Positions 1 through 10,731 of a DNA stretch of 64,000 nt are shown in pieces (the stretch's first letter is position 1; each line of letters starts with the position of its first letter). Both the position numbers and the translations under genes were made by a program. The DNA comes from Pseudophaeomoniella oleicola. Lineage: Eukaryota > Ascomycota > Eurotiomycetes > Phaeomoniellales > Phaeomoniellaceae. The notes under the pieces are model-generated. The model saw nothing but the letters and a program-made list of their open reading frames with translations. It was not told the DNA's origin and did not search any database. The stretch lies in assembly GCA_003868215.1 (NCBI GenBank), contig QWDQ01000020.1, positions 248,001 to 312,000 on the forward strand, read 5' to 3'.

Positions 1-245
1 GTGATGTTTTGGAGTGATACCTAAGGTAGGCATCTGTAGACAGGGAGGGGTAAAGGAGTAAGCTGGGATGACAGAGAAATGTAGAATACGAGTTTTCCGC
101 CTTATCTTTCAACTTCGGTAAGGCCAGAGGTGGCGTTTACCTGCATGATTGCTTCAAGATTGTGGGCAAACTAACGACACCCCATACACCTCTCAGGATG
201 ACAACTGCGGTTTCTTCGTCAGTAAACATACCTCCATCCTAACTC

Positions 246-1950
246 ATGTTGGTGCCCGTCAAAACATTCAGAATGATCGAATACATTGCCACCAGAGACT
301 TCAGCCTCGGCCATGCTGCAGCGTACTTGGCAGTTGTGTATTTCGTTTTCTTCTGGGCTCGCGAGTTTTATCGGAGCCGTGAGATCAGTCGGTTGGGATA
401 TCGAGCACCGAAGATCCGCACGTGGCCCTTTGGTAAATTGAATGAGAATACAATCTGTTGCAGGGAGCAGCATGCTGAAACGTCTTCTTTCTTTCTGCAG
501 GTATCGACTTCATCTACAAAGTCGTCAAACTGAACTTGCAATACAAGGACGTCGAGCTTTGGAAACAGATCTTCCGACAGACTAATACGGATGAGTTGGG
601 TACAGGCACCTTCACATCGGAGGTTATCCTCTCTGGATCCTTTCGCATGATATGGACGGCCGATCCGGAGAATATCAAGGCCATGTTGACAGGGCAATTT
701 GCAGATTTTGGCAGGGGAGACGGCTTTCACGGTGAATGGGAGCCTTTCTTGGGGGATGGCATTTTCAGCACAGACGGAGAGAAGTGGCGGTTTGCTCGTC
801 AACTACTTCGACCTATGTTTGCAAGAGAACGAGTCGTCAACGTAGGGACGTTTGAACATCATGTACAGAAATTGATAGCTTTGCTTGGTTCTGGTGACGG
901 TGCAGAAGTGGAAATCAGCCGGCTTTTGTACAGGTACACCCTTGACGCGGCCACTGACTTCTTGCTGGGCCATCCAGTTGGCAGTTTGGATGATGAGCAC
1001 AACAATTTCGCACAATGGTTTGGCAATATCCAAAAAGTGCAGAGTTTGATCGCTCGCTCTGGGTAAGTACCAGTAACATCGGACAAGTTACAACCACTGA
1101 TAAGTATTACAGACCGTTGCAAAGGCTGGTGGATAGGAGAGGCTACTATCGCGATATTCGCCAAATGGAAGCTTTCCTTGACCCCATAATCACAGAAGCG
1201 TTGTCCCTGTCGCCTGATGAACTGAATCATAAGCTTACCAGATCCGAGACGTTCCTACATCAGCTGGCACGCGCTACCCGAGACAGAAAGGTAATCCGAG
1301 ATCAGCTCGTCACCATTCTGCTCGCTGGACGTGACTCAACCGCATGTACTCTGTCCTGGGCCTTCTTCGAGCTAGCCCGCCATCCTGAGGTCACAGCTAA
1401 GCTCCGCAGAACAATCGTTGAGCACCTTGGCACCGATGGAAGAGCGCCGACATATGCTCAGATCAAGGAGATGAAGTATTTGACATGGGTTATCAACGAA
1501 ACTCTCCGCCGATACCCTATCGTTCCTCATAACATACGGGCTGCACTGAAGCCTACCACATTGCCTCGTGGAGGAGGCCCCGATGGGAGTCTGCCGATCG
1601 GACTCCGGGCTGGCACGGCTATTACATACAGCACACTCTCGATGCATCGGCGAAGAGACTTGTATCCTCCCATCTCTGAAGATTTCCCATATGATCCAGA
1701 TGAGTGGGCACCAGATCGATGGGCTACCTGGACACCCAAGCCGTGGCAATATATTCCATTCAACGGAGGACCACGTATCTGTATCGGTCAACAATTCGCT
1801 ACCGTCGAGATGGCTTACACGATATGTCGAGTGCTGCAACAATTTGACCACATCATTGATCTTGGTCAAAAAGATCAAGAGGTTCTGAAGTGTGAGATTG
1901 TTCTCATCCCAGGTGAAGGCATTAAGGTTGGATTTCAGAGATCTGAGTAG
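246..1950 (+). CDS. Cytochrome P450, CYP52-like (alkane/fatty-acid hydroxylase type)
   Basis: Three exons, 246-432, 501-1062 and 1113-1950, join in frame to a 528-residue protein. Both introns (68 and 50 nt) have GTAA donors and CAG acceptors. The N-terminus holds a hydrophobic anchor (about residues 18-35) for the ER membrane. P450 landmarks are all present: I-helix AGRDST at about 321, the ExxR motif of helix K (E379/R382), and heme loop FNGGPRICIGQQFA with the heme-ligand cysteine at 473. The I-helix and heme loop resemble CYP52 and related clans, whose members hydroxylate n-alkanes and fatty acids at the terminal carbon; the substrate here is inference. ATG 246 is the first start in frame; ATG 273 would shorten the protein by nine residues and is also possible. 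No cluster partner lies beside it. Confidence 0.9.
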
Positions 1951-2839
1951 GGATGAGTAACTGGGAGATATGACATAAATATCTGACAATTGATCTTTCA
2001 ACATGATACTCCGTACTAATCACTTAGCGAGATTGAACTGCCTGCCATAGACAATCCCATACGAGCACAGCCCAGTTCAGTCCAGTCCAGTCCCCTTATA
2101 TAGATACATACACATTATATCATTATGTGATTCTCTTCCTTGCTACTACTAATTGACGGGAATACGAGTGGATGACGGTGGAGATGACCAGTGTCCGTTG
2201 CCGTGGCGCCAATCAAGTACCAGGGCCCACGTCAACTCCATTTGATCCTTATCGATTGGTCAGGTTTATCACACTTCGGTCCAGTCCCAGCCTCCCCGCG
2301 CGATCTGCGAGTTTTACGTAGAAAAGGGAAGATGAAAAACAAATCCTGCGCAGCCTGTTCCCAACCACCTCAACCATGATTAATGTCTCCCTTGCGACGA
2401 ATTAGCATGTTGCTAGAATGATAATTGTATCTATTAATGGCCACTAACTTTGGCACTGCCGTCCACTCAATGTCATACAATTGTCTGACGTTGCAAACGA
2501 CGTATCTTGGTCCTTGAGGCTGGTAACGAACAATCACTCCACTCACCAAGATCAAGGAACCCCTGTGAACACGTCCTTAGTGAGAAAGCCTCGTTTTTAA
2601 ATGTCAGACAACTTTCTGTCGCTGTCTTAGTTTCCTTTTTCTCTTCATCTTCCATTATTACTGCTTGTGTCATTATTCTTCCTAGCTTACCCGCCTTGCA
2701 TATTCCCGTCTTCGAGTACGAGACTCGAGTCAATTGCCACGTTCAGCTTGGAGAAAGGGGAGTTGTCGTTGGTTGCGTGGGATACTTGGTGAAGGAGTTC
2801 AACCTCGCCATCAGTCGAGTTTAAGGCATCATCTTCAGG
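1951..2839. other. Intergenic: P450 3' region and Crh-gene promoter
   Basis: No gene is seen. The stretch holds a short CCAGT direct repeat near 2070-2093, a pyrimidine-rich tract at about 2620-2690, and the leader of the downstream Crh-type gene. The short open frames here have no protein-like features. Confidence 0.5.
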
Positions 2840-4527
2840 ATGTTGGCGTCGCATCTGAAGACAGCGGCTGTTGCTCTCGCACTGCTCAGTGCCATCCCTT
2901 TCACAACGGCGCAGACAACAACGTCTTGCAACCCCCTGGAAGGTAATTACTACTTCTCTGTTCAAATGTTAAGACCGCTAACAACACTTGCGCAGGCTCG
3001 AATTGTCCAGCAGACCCAGCTCTTGGGAGGTCAGTGGACGTCGACTTCACAAGCGAATCTGATCAATTCACTACTGCCGGCACCGTCAACTACGGCTCAG
3101 ATGGAGCCGAGTTCACCATCAGCGGCCACGGCGACTCGCCAACAATCACCTCAAAATGGTACATCATGTTTGGGAAAGTCACCTTCACCCTCAAAGCTGC
3201 GCCAGGCCAAGGTGTCGTCAGTAGCGCTGTTCTGCAGTCTGATGATCTCGATGAGATAGATTGGGAATTTGTGGGAAATCAAGAGACCTCCGCCCAAAGC
3301 AACTACTTCGGGAAAGGGATAACCAGCTCGTACGACAGAGGAGGGAATCATGTCCTCTCAGGCAGCACAACCACCAGCGAGTTTCACACCTATACTGTCG
3401 AATGGACGAGCGAACAGATTGTATGGCAGCTTGACGGAACGACTGTTCGTGTCCTGACACCTGCGGATGCCGAAACCAATCAATATCCGCAGACTCCCAT
3501 GTTGGTCAAGCTCGGAGTGTGGGCAGGTGGCGATCCTTCCAACGCTCCAGGCACAATTAGCTGGGCTGGCGGTGCTATCGATTACAGCAGTGGACCCTTT
3601 ACAATGTATGTCAAAGAAGTATCCGTCACCGATTATTCCACCGGTTCGGAGTACCATTACGACGGTACTGCGGGCACCTGGGAATCAATCGGTTCCACTG
3701 GTGGTACGATCAATGGCAATGCGGATGGTTCAGCTGGTTCATCCACGGCCAGCGCCACGGCAACTTATGCAACTACAACCTCGAATCCTGAACCATTCGA
3801 TACATGTTCTGGCTGGAAAGCTTGCGAATCTAGTTCCGCCTCTCACACAGGTTGGCCTTGGGTAGGCTCTCCCACAGACAGCAGCAGTTCTACCGCTACA
3901 GCGTCTCTGATTTCATACTCAAGCGCGAGCAGTGTGAGTAAGTCCCTCCCAGCGATTGCTTTATCAGCATCTGCAATTTTTCATATTACCCTTCTCAAAG
4001 TGTACCAGACTGGACAATACAGACTGACTCGAGTTTCTCTCTAGACGCTATTCACAGCCCCATCCTCATCATCGCAGCCCTCCTCGCAGTACTGCTTGGC
4101 CTCATCTCGTGAAACGATAACTTCCTACGACCAGCAAGGCTTCCCAACTACTGTCGTCATCAACCCTTCTGCACCGAAAACCTACGACTCACGTGGCTTC
4201 CTCATAAGCGCCGCCGCCGAGTGCTCAGGCACATCATCAACGCTCGTTGACGGTGCAGATACAACGATAACCTCAACCGCTGCTGCGAGCTCTCAATCCT
4301 CAGGCACATCAAGTGAGGATTCAGGGTCTGCGCAAGCAGACACAATGACGACAGGCAGCAGTACACCGCTCGTCTACGCGACGACCAATACTGCATTTGT
4401 GCAAAGTCCAAGCGGGAGTCCGACAACTGCAAGCGACAACATCGCAGCAGTTCCTTCCGCACTCGGTGGTGGTGGTATCATCGCCGGCGTTATTGGAGGC
4501 GTTTTGGGAGGATTGATGATCTTCTAA
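2840..4527 (+). CDS. Crh-type GH16 chitin-glucan transglycosylase, GPI-anchored, two possible C-termini
   Basis: Exons 2840-2942, 2996-3933 and 4045-4527 give a 507-residue protein. A signal peptide (residues 1-25, ending TTAQ) is followed by a cysteine-bearing segment, then the GH16 core with catalytic motif DEIDWEF at 120-126 (nucleophile E121 and acid/base E125 by family rule). After about residue 245 the protein is Ser/Thr-rich, as in wall proteins. Crh enzymes of the outer wall cross-link chitin to beta-glucans. The last intron has overlapping donors, GTGAGT at 3934 and GTAAGT at 3938. The first leads to the long tail, which ends in a Gly-rich hydrophobic GPI-like signal. The second enters another frame and stops at 4112 after a 16-residue hydrophobic GPI-like tail. 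Which form dominates cannot be told from sequence. Confidence 0.88.
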
Positions 4528-5497
4528 ACTAGAAGCAGAAGAGAAAAGCCCAACCTTCATTAGTGCTCAGATGATATCTGTTGTGACTCTGTCACAGCAA
4601 AACATCAACCCCGCCACGACACGATACGACTAGCATGAACCAGATTAATTCTCACACTGGATGAGATTCACGAAGAAAAGAACACCCACTACAATTTGGA
4701 TTAATACCAAAATTAGGAAGAGAATGGGGTACTGGATTTTTTAGAAAAGAGGGGGAAAAGGACACTAAAAAGGGCGTGTTCACGAAATTTGTACCAAAGT
4801 CGGGACTTGACAGGCTTGGTCAATTGAAACAAGGAGAGGCTTGATGGCAAGGCGAAGGGGCTTTTTTTTTAATCTGGGACAAAAGGCATTATAGCATCAT
4901 TACGACCACCACGAATGAAGGGAAGGGACAAAGAGGTGTTTTGGAATTAATATCGTTACCGGAAGGCAAGGGCACAGACAGCGAGAGAGAACTGGACAAG
5001 AGAATCATATGAACAGACCTTCTCGGAAGTAATGAGAACAATCTCTTGACCAACCTACCTACCTACCTTACCTACCTTTAGTCAACTACCTCCCTACGTA
5101 CCTTAGACACGTACGTACATACCTAATAACTTATACACCTGATAATGCCTATTCCACGACAAACCAAAACCTAGAAACTACATCTTTTTTTCAAAACTTT
5201 GCCCCGTGCGTTATGTATATACAAAAAGTCCTACTACAGTACATACATTATTTTTGTCATTTTCATTGCAGTGTGTTTGTCATATGATCTAATTAATAGT
5301 CTGGTATAATTAATTTGGAAATCCTTTTAGGTGTAGGGACTCTTTTTTTTTTTTTTTTTTTCTGATGGCTTACTACTGACCAAAAAAATAGAAAAGAAGT
5401 AGAGCTATCTATCTGATATAATTAATTACCCCAAAAGAATCCTACCTATCCAGAAAAGAGGAAGGCCCAATCTTCTTGAACGGGGCGCGCAAAAAAT
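4528..5497. other. Intergenic between convergent Crh and hexosaminidase genes
   Basis: This 970-bp convergent 3'-3' region is AT-rich. It holds ACCT/TACC simple repeats at about 5050-5110 and a 19-nt T run at 5343-5361. No gene is seen. Confidence 0.5.
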
Positions 5498-7327
5498 TCA
5501 CAACGTACAATTCGTCTCGTCCATGAGACAAATAGTCATCGTGACGGTACCGCTCGCGACGCCGTGGTCGAGCACGACCCGTTCCCGCCATTCGCCCAAC
5601 CGGCGCGACGCGGCGAGCTGTTGGCTCGCGTTTCGGGGACCGGACCATAGGACTTCGGCGGCGGCGGCGGCGCGGGGCCAGGTGACGCCGTCGAGGGAGA
5701 TGGGGTCGACTTGTTCGGACCACACGTGGACTTCGCCGCCGTGGATGAGCGGTTCGAGGTCGCTGGTGATGTTGACGAGGGGGTCGTAGACGTAGACGTG
5801 ACGCCAATTCTTGAGCGGGGAGCAGTAGTCGGTGTAGGGTTCGATGATTTGAGTAGGGACGCCGCCGCTGGTGTTGACGGGGATGCCTGGAGGAGAATAA
5901 CCAGATGGGTATGGGCTAAGCCATTGACCGTGGCCGCAGTCGAGATACCATTCGGTGTAGTCGCCGAAGAGGGCACGGTATCCAAGTTTAAGAACCGAGA
6001 GGAGGTTGGCAGGAGATTGCCATACCTGGACTATTGTATCCAGACCAGAAGAGTTTGTGTACGGAGTGAGAGTCAAATTCCAATCAAGGACCATCTCTTC
6101 CCAAGCGATTGGTTGAACACCGGCCGCCTGGACAATCGATTGGGCATGAGAAACGAACCTTTGAATAAGTGGTTGAAGTACGTCGCTGGCATTTGAGCCG
6201 ACAGTTTCGTCAAGGAGATAAACATTCGAATTGACTTCATCACCCCCTGTGTGGAAGTAACGGGTGTATGGGGACGTTCGAGGCAGAAGATCTCCAAGAA
6301 GCGTTTCGATGAAATCATCAACTGCTGTGGAGTTGAGCTTGAGTTGACCAGTTGGTGGTTCCCCAGCAAAAGTGTTCCAATCCTCCATATTGAAGGCGGC
6401 TATCAAATCAGGGAACGCGTGAGCGATTGATGCAGTGTGACCTGGCATGTCAATCTCGATGAAGACGGAGATTCCACGTTGTAGACCATAAAGTTGGACA
6501 TCAGCCAAGTCAGCCGGTGTCCAGACAAGCGACGGTTGATAGGCACCCTTGGATGACAAGGTGGGAAGCGATGGAATGACCAAAGGCCAAGCTTGTGAGT
6601 CAGTAGCATGGACGTGGAGGCGGCTGAATTTAGCAGTAGCCATGGCGTCGATTGTGCGTCTAACATCGGAGGGAGCAAAGACATTACGGCAGATGTCCAG
6701 GTCAAGACCTCGATGACTCCATCTGGGAGAGTCTGTTATCAAAACAGGCGCATACGGAGTATAAACGCCACCTTCTGAGTGGGCATAGAAGAGTTGCTCC
6801 AACGTCTGTAGGGCTCTGATCGATCCGATGGTTGCTTTGCTGTAGATTGAAGCGGTGCCATTGACGGACAGCTCTAACGTATACGATTCATCGGCAGATA
6901 CATAGTCGCTGACAGTTGTGTTCGTTTCGCTGGAATCCTGGTAAATTGTGACCGTGGAGATCGACATGTTCGAATGACTGGGTTCCCAGCTCACGTTCCT
7001 TGGATGGAACTTCCAAGGAATGAACTTGGTTCCTGAAATGGTCGACGCCGTCCGCTTCATGGCAGTTGAGAGGATTTCAGCCTCAGAAGTGCCAGTTCCA
7101 TTGCGCCTATGTAAAAGATATTGAGAATCATGACGAAGAAATCCCTCCAGCATTCTTACGTACTTGGAATAATATGCGCCCCCATCATATGTGCTTGCCT
7201 GTGTGATCTTGAAATCTGTTGAAACAAAGAGAGTCGTGTTTCCCAACGTGGATTGGGAAGGCTCCGGCCATATTGCAAGAGTGCATTTGGCGAGGAGGGA
7301 AAGCAATAGTAGATAGAAAAGACCCAT
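5498..7327 (-). CDS. Secreted beta-N-acetylhexosaminidase (GH20)
   Basis: It reads as one frame of 609 residues from ATG 7327. That start was chosen because it opens directly into a signal peptide (MGLFYLLLLSLLAKCTLA); an in-frame upstream start at 7360 would bury it. The GH20 N-terminal domain is followed by the catalytic barrel with HTGGDEVN, whose Asp363-Glu364 pair forms and holds the oxazolinium intermediate. Many N-x-S/T sites fit a glycosylated extracellular enzyme that releases GlcNAc from chitin oligomers. Bases 7163-7107 form a candidate intron of 57 nt (GTACGT donor, CATAG acceptor) that is a multiple of three and free of stops. Splicing it gives a 590-residue protein, so the true length is uncertain. 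The last third is very GC-rich. It lies tail-to-tail with the Crh gene; both act on chitin. Confidence 0.9.
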   Translation of the reverse strand: MGLFYLLLLSLLAKCTLAIWPEPSQSTLGNTTLFVSTDFKITQASTYDGGAYYSKYVRMLEGFLRHDSQYLLHRRNGTGTSEAEILSTAMKRTASTISGTKFIPWKFHPRNVSWEPSHSNMSISTVTIYQDSSETNTTVSDYVSADESYTLELSVNGTASIYSKATIGSIRALQTLEQLFYAHSEGGVYTPYAPVLITDSPRWSHRGLDLDICRNVFAPSDVRRTIDAMATAKFSRLHVHATDSQAWPLVIPSLPTLSSKGAYQPSLVWTPADLADVQLYGLQRGISVFIEIDMPGHTASIAHAFPDLIAAFNMEDWNTFAGEPPTGQLKLNSTAVDDFIETLLGDLLPRTSPYTRYFHTGGDEVNSNVYLLDETVGSNASDVLQPLIQRFVSHAQSIVQAAGVQPIAWEEMVLDWNLTLTPYTNSSGLDTIVQVWQSPANLLSVLKLGYRALFGDYTEWYLDCGHGQWLSPYPSGYSPPGIPVNTSGGVPTQIIEPYTDYCSPLKNWRHVYVYDPLVNITSDLEPLIHGGEVHVWSEQVDPISLDGVTWPRAAAAAEVLWSGPRNASQQLAASRRLGEWRERVVLDHGVASGTVTMTICLMDETNCTL

Positions 7328-8674
7328 GGTAAGCTGATGAACAAACGCTACCAGTAACAATTACTCTTGTCGTCTGTAGAGTCAACAGGTAGCTTCCAAT
7401 GAGGTGGAACATTCACTTGATAAATAGTGCTTTTAGATCCGGGAGCTTGGACCTTGGGTTACAATGATCCATGTGCTGGACGACGTTGCACACCGAGCCG
7501 CAAAGTGACTTCCCACAATGATGCAAGCAAGGAACGTAGTTACATAGAAGATCCCGGTCACGCGCGGTGCAAGGCAGTCCGTAAAATAGATGCGCAATAC
7601 AGTACGTTGTACTACGTATGCACCTCTTTATGGGGTTACACAACAGCCATGCTTACAATGGCGTAGTGCAAATGGAAGTCCGGACGCAGGTTCTGGGAAG
7701 AACAGTGAGATATTGGATGCCCCGCTTTTAAGGTAACCATGTACCGTAGTATCGCAACGATCGGGACGTCAGGGAATAGGGCGGAGTTGCAGTGATTATA
7801 GCTTGACTGCTTATCATCTGCCCGACTTTCGTACTTGCTCTTTTAGGAGGATTGCTGGAGATTTCCGAGGTGATAAGACAAAAGCACTATGGGCCACCAG
7901 TCATACCAGATGGGACGGAGGTTCTGTTACCAGATTGATGGCAGTCCACGCTGGTTGACGCAAGGACTTTGAGTTCCTGTGCAGTGGTAAGCCACCAACT
8001 TTTGCATGAATGAGAGCGAACGTTCAGGGGCAAACAAAGGAAACAAGAGATGGCCAAGAGGCAAAATTGAGACAGTGATCTGCATAGGACAGGGATAATC
8101 TTATACTACGTAGTAGACGCGTCAATCGGACAAGGTTGAGGTGTTACTATTACAGTAACAAGGTGTCAACGATGGCGAGATGGCTGGCGAGGCTGGGGAA
8201 GGGGAGCAGGGAGATTGAAACCATGAAACCATAAACACATTGGACGTGCATGGATTGGCCAAGACGGCGAGACGGTGAACGCCGCCGGATGTGGAGAAAC
8301 CCATCTTCCGTGTTCTGTGTTCTGTGTTCTGTACCTTTGCCAAGACGAGTTAGTGAAGCCTAGATCACGTGCGACGATTACATTATATGATTTTCGGATT
8401 TGTCATTATCGCTTGCCGTAGTCCTATCTCATCAGTGACATCTCATCTCGCCTTCTAGAATTGTTTGGTCCGAAACATCTACGTTGATCATTTCACAAAT
8501 CTCACGATCCGGTCCATATACGTGCACGAAGCTCAGATACCTCTCTCACAAGTGCCTCGAGTTTGCCTCACGCGAAGCTTACATCGAATTTACTCTACAA
8601 TCCAGTCGAAAATTTAGCAGCGAGACTCGATCCGGTCGCAAAAGTTTCGTCGCGTGCTATACTAATCGACAATC
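7328..8674. other. Divergent promoter region, hexosaminidase / NAB2
   Basis: No gene is recognised in these 1,347 bp between divergent genes. It holds one copy of the 12-bp palindrome TACTACGTAGTA (8104-8115) and three tandem copies of TGTTCTG (8311-8331). Confidence 0.5.
8104..8115. repeat. 12-bp palindrome TACTACGTAGTA, copy 1
   Basis: This exact self-complementary 12-mer is also found at 40795, 43510 and 58299, each time between genes. Confidence 0.8.
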
Positions 8675-10213
8675 ATGGCTGTCGAGGTCGCCCTCGGCAC
8701 GCCACTTGCTGAGAGCCTCAGCAATGTCGTGCAACCGAAGCTAGTGGAAGTTGGATGGAGTGGAGAAGATGATACTTCGCTGGCTGAGTACATTATACTT
8801 ATGCTCGTCAATGGCAAAACCCAAGACCAGATCGCATCAGAGCTTGCGCAAGATTTATTACCGGACGGCGAAGGCACAGTCGAATTCGCGCAGTGGTTGT
8901 TCGATCAAGTAACACGTCTGAGGAATGAGCAAAGTGATCAGCAACAGACGCAAGCCCCACCGCAAGAGTCAATACCCCAGAATGAGAGTGCGTCTCAAGG
9001 TGATGCGACAATGTCTGAAGCGACATCTACGCCGACAGATTCAAATGTGTAAGTTCTGGAAGCTCGCTGTCTTTGACATACGCTAACATTCCATAGACCA
9101 ACCGGACCGAAGGCCATGAGAGGAGGCAAACCAACAGGTCGCGGAGGTCGCGCAATAGGAGGCATTAATAAAGCCCTGGATAGATCAGGCGATTCAGTAT
9201 TACACCGGACACGAGGAGCTGGCATCAATTCTCATTCACGGACTGCAAGGGGGCACCGCAACGACCAAGGGCGCATGTTGAGAAATCAGCAACTCGGTGC
9301 AGCCATGCAGATGAATGGGCCTGGCATGCAGCAGAATGGTGCTCAGGGTATGATGATGTCACCCCACCAACAGATGCAGTTGATGGCTATGATGGAGGAA
9401 CAAGCTCGTATGATGGCGCAATTCATGCCCGGAATGATGGCACCTGGTATGGGTGGTTTCCCTAACGGACAGCAGACTGGCCGGTCTTTGTCAGAACGGA
9501 TAGAAGCACCGACCAGAGGACGAGGGGGTAGAGGAGGGAGAGGAGGCAGAAAACCATATCAAAATGGTCATCAGAGCTCGAAGCAAGACGGAGAAGATAC
9601 GGCAATGGGGGATGAATCCACGAAAGCCGATGTGGACCCCTCCTCTTCCATGGAAGTCGAGTCATCACAACAAAGCAACGACGCTGCAAACACACTCTGC
9701 CGTTTCAACTTAAAGTGTACTCGAAAAGACTGTTCCTTTGCTCATCAATCACCTGCAGCACCTGAGGGAATCACTGTCGACATGTCGGATACATGTTCAT
9801 ATGGTGCGGCATGCAAGAACTTCAAGTGCACAGCAAAGCATCCATCACCGGCCCAAAAGGTTAGTCATCAGGCCGAAGAGCAGTGCAAATTCTGGCCGAA
9901 TTGTGCAAATCCTTCTTGTTCGTTCAAGCATCCATCCATGCCATTGTGTCGAAACGGAGGGGATTGCACTGTACCACATTGCAAGTTCACTCACTTGCCG
10001 ACGCCATGCAAATTTAATCCTTGCCTGAACCCGAGATGCCCCTTCAAGCATGCGGAGGGTCAGAAGGGTGGCAATGTGTGGAAAGCAGACGGATCAGGTC
10101 AAGACGAGAATGATCATGTTAGCGAGAGGAGATTTGTGGATGAAGGCGTAGGAGAAGAATTGATTAAGCCGGAGTCGGAGGCTGCTGCCGAGCAGGAAGG
10201 AATCGTGACTTGA
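8675..10213 (+). CDS. NAB2: Nab2-like nuclear poly(A) RNA-binding protein
   Basis: Exons 8675-9048 and 9097-10213 give 496 residues; the 48-nt intron has a GTAAGT donor, CGCTAAC branch site and ATAG acceptor. The N-terminal 90 residues are helical and match the PWI-like fold of Nab2. A Met/Gln-rich stretch and an RGG block (about residues 270-285) follow. Five tandem zinc fingers of the CX5CX4CX3H kind (the last CX4CX4CX3H) lie at about residues 325-455, for example CKFWPNCANPSCSFKH. Yeast Nab2 has seven such fingers, so this is a shorter array. The family binds poly(A), controls tail length and escorts mRNA out of the nucleus. The order of PWI-like domain, RGG block and finger array makes the call firm. 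Confidence 0.9.
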
Positions 10214-10731
10214 TGGTTATCTGACTAAATTGGATAGCCTAGGCACAGCATTATCTTTTGGTGGTGATCCTGTTCCAAACGGATCTCGACGCTTTATATC
10301 AAGCTGTCGATCATGTAATTTTAGCACAAAAATGATGTCCAGAGTATAAGAGCTATTCCTTCTATTTGCCGCTGTAACCCGGCGACAAAACCACCACTGC
10401 GACTTCTCAGATCCCTTTTGACTGTGAGACGACGACCTGTAATTGCGATTCCAATTTGGAAATACGTAGAAATTGTCATCCAATAGGGGAGATAAATCCG
10501 GCAGAGAGTCACCGAAGGAGCCGAAACAGGTGATGCTTGCGGGCCGCGGAACACGACAAAGCTTGTCAAGTAACCTCAAGTGATTAATCATTATATTAAC
10601 GTCCAGATCGTCATAGTCGACGACAGATCTTCGAACTTCGACTTCAGGGTCCCAATCCATCACCACCTCCAAATTGTTGTCTGGGGCTTACCATTGCAAT
10701 GTCCCTGTCGTAAATACGAGGCAAACTGGCA
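10214..10731. promoter_or_regulatory. NAB2 3' end / HEM14 promoter
   Basis: Apart from the doubtful 147-aa frame, this stretch carries a CCGCGG at about 10541. At 10728-10740, TGGCAATGACAGC spans the HEM14 start codon and resembles the element shared by the MICOS and OCT1 genes (one mismatch, T to G). Confidence 0.35.
10217..10660 (-). CDS. Hypothetical small ORF, 147 aa
   Basis: This ATG-initiated open frame ends four bases beyond the NAB2 stop on the opposite strand and starts 71 bp from the HEM14 ATG, which is divergent from it. The N-terminus is acidic (MDWDPEVEV) and the composition is unremarkable. I recognise no family. It could be a small gene or a chance frame across NAB2's 3' UTR and the HEM14 promoter. 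Confidence 0.25.
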   Translation of the reverse strand: MDWDPEVEVRRSVVDYDDLDVNIMINHLRLLDKLCRVPRPASITCFGSFGDSLPDLSPLLDDNFYVFPNWNRNYRSSSHSQKGSEKSQWWFCRRVTAANRRNSSYTLDIIFVLKLHDRQLDIKRRDPFGTGSPPKDNAVPRLSNLVR

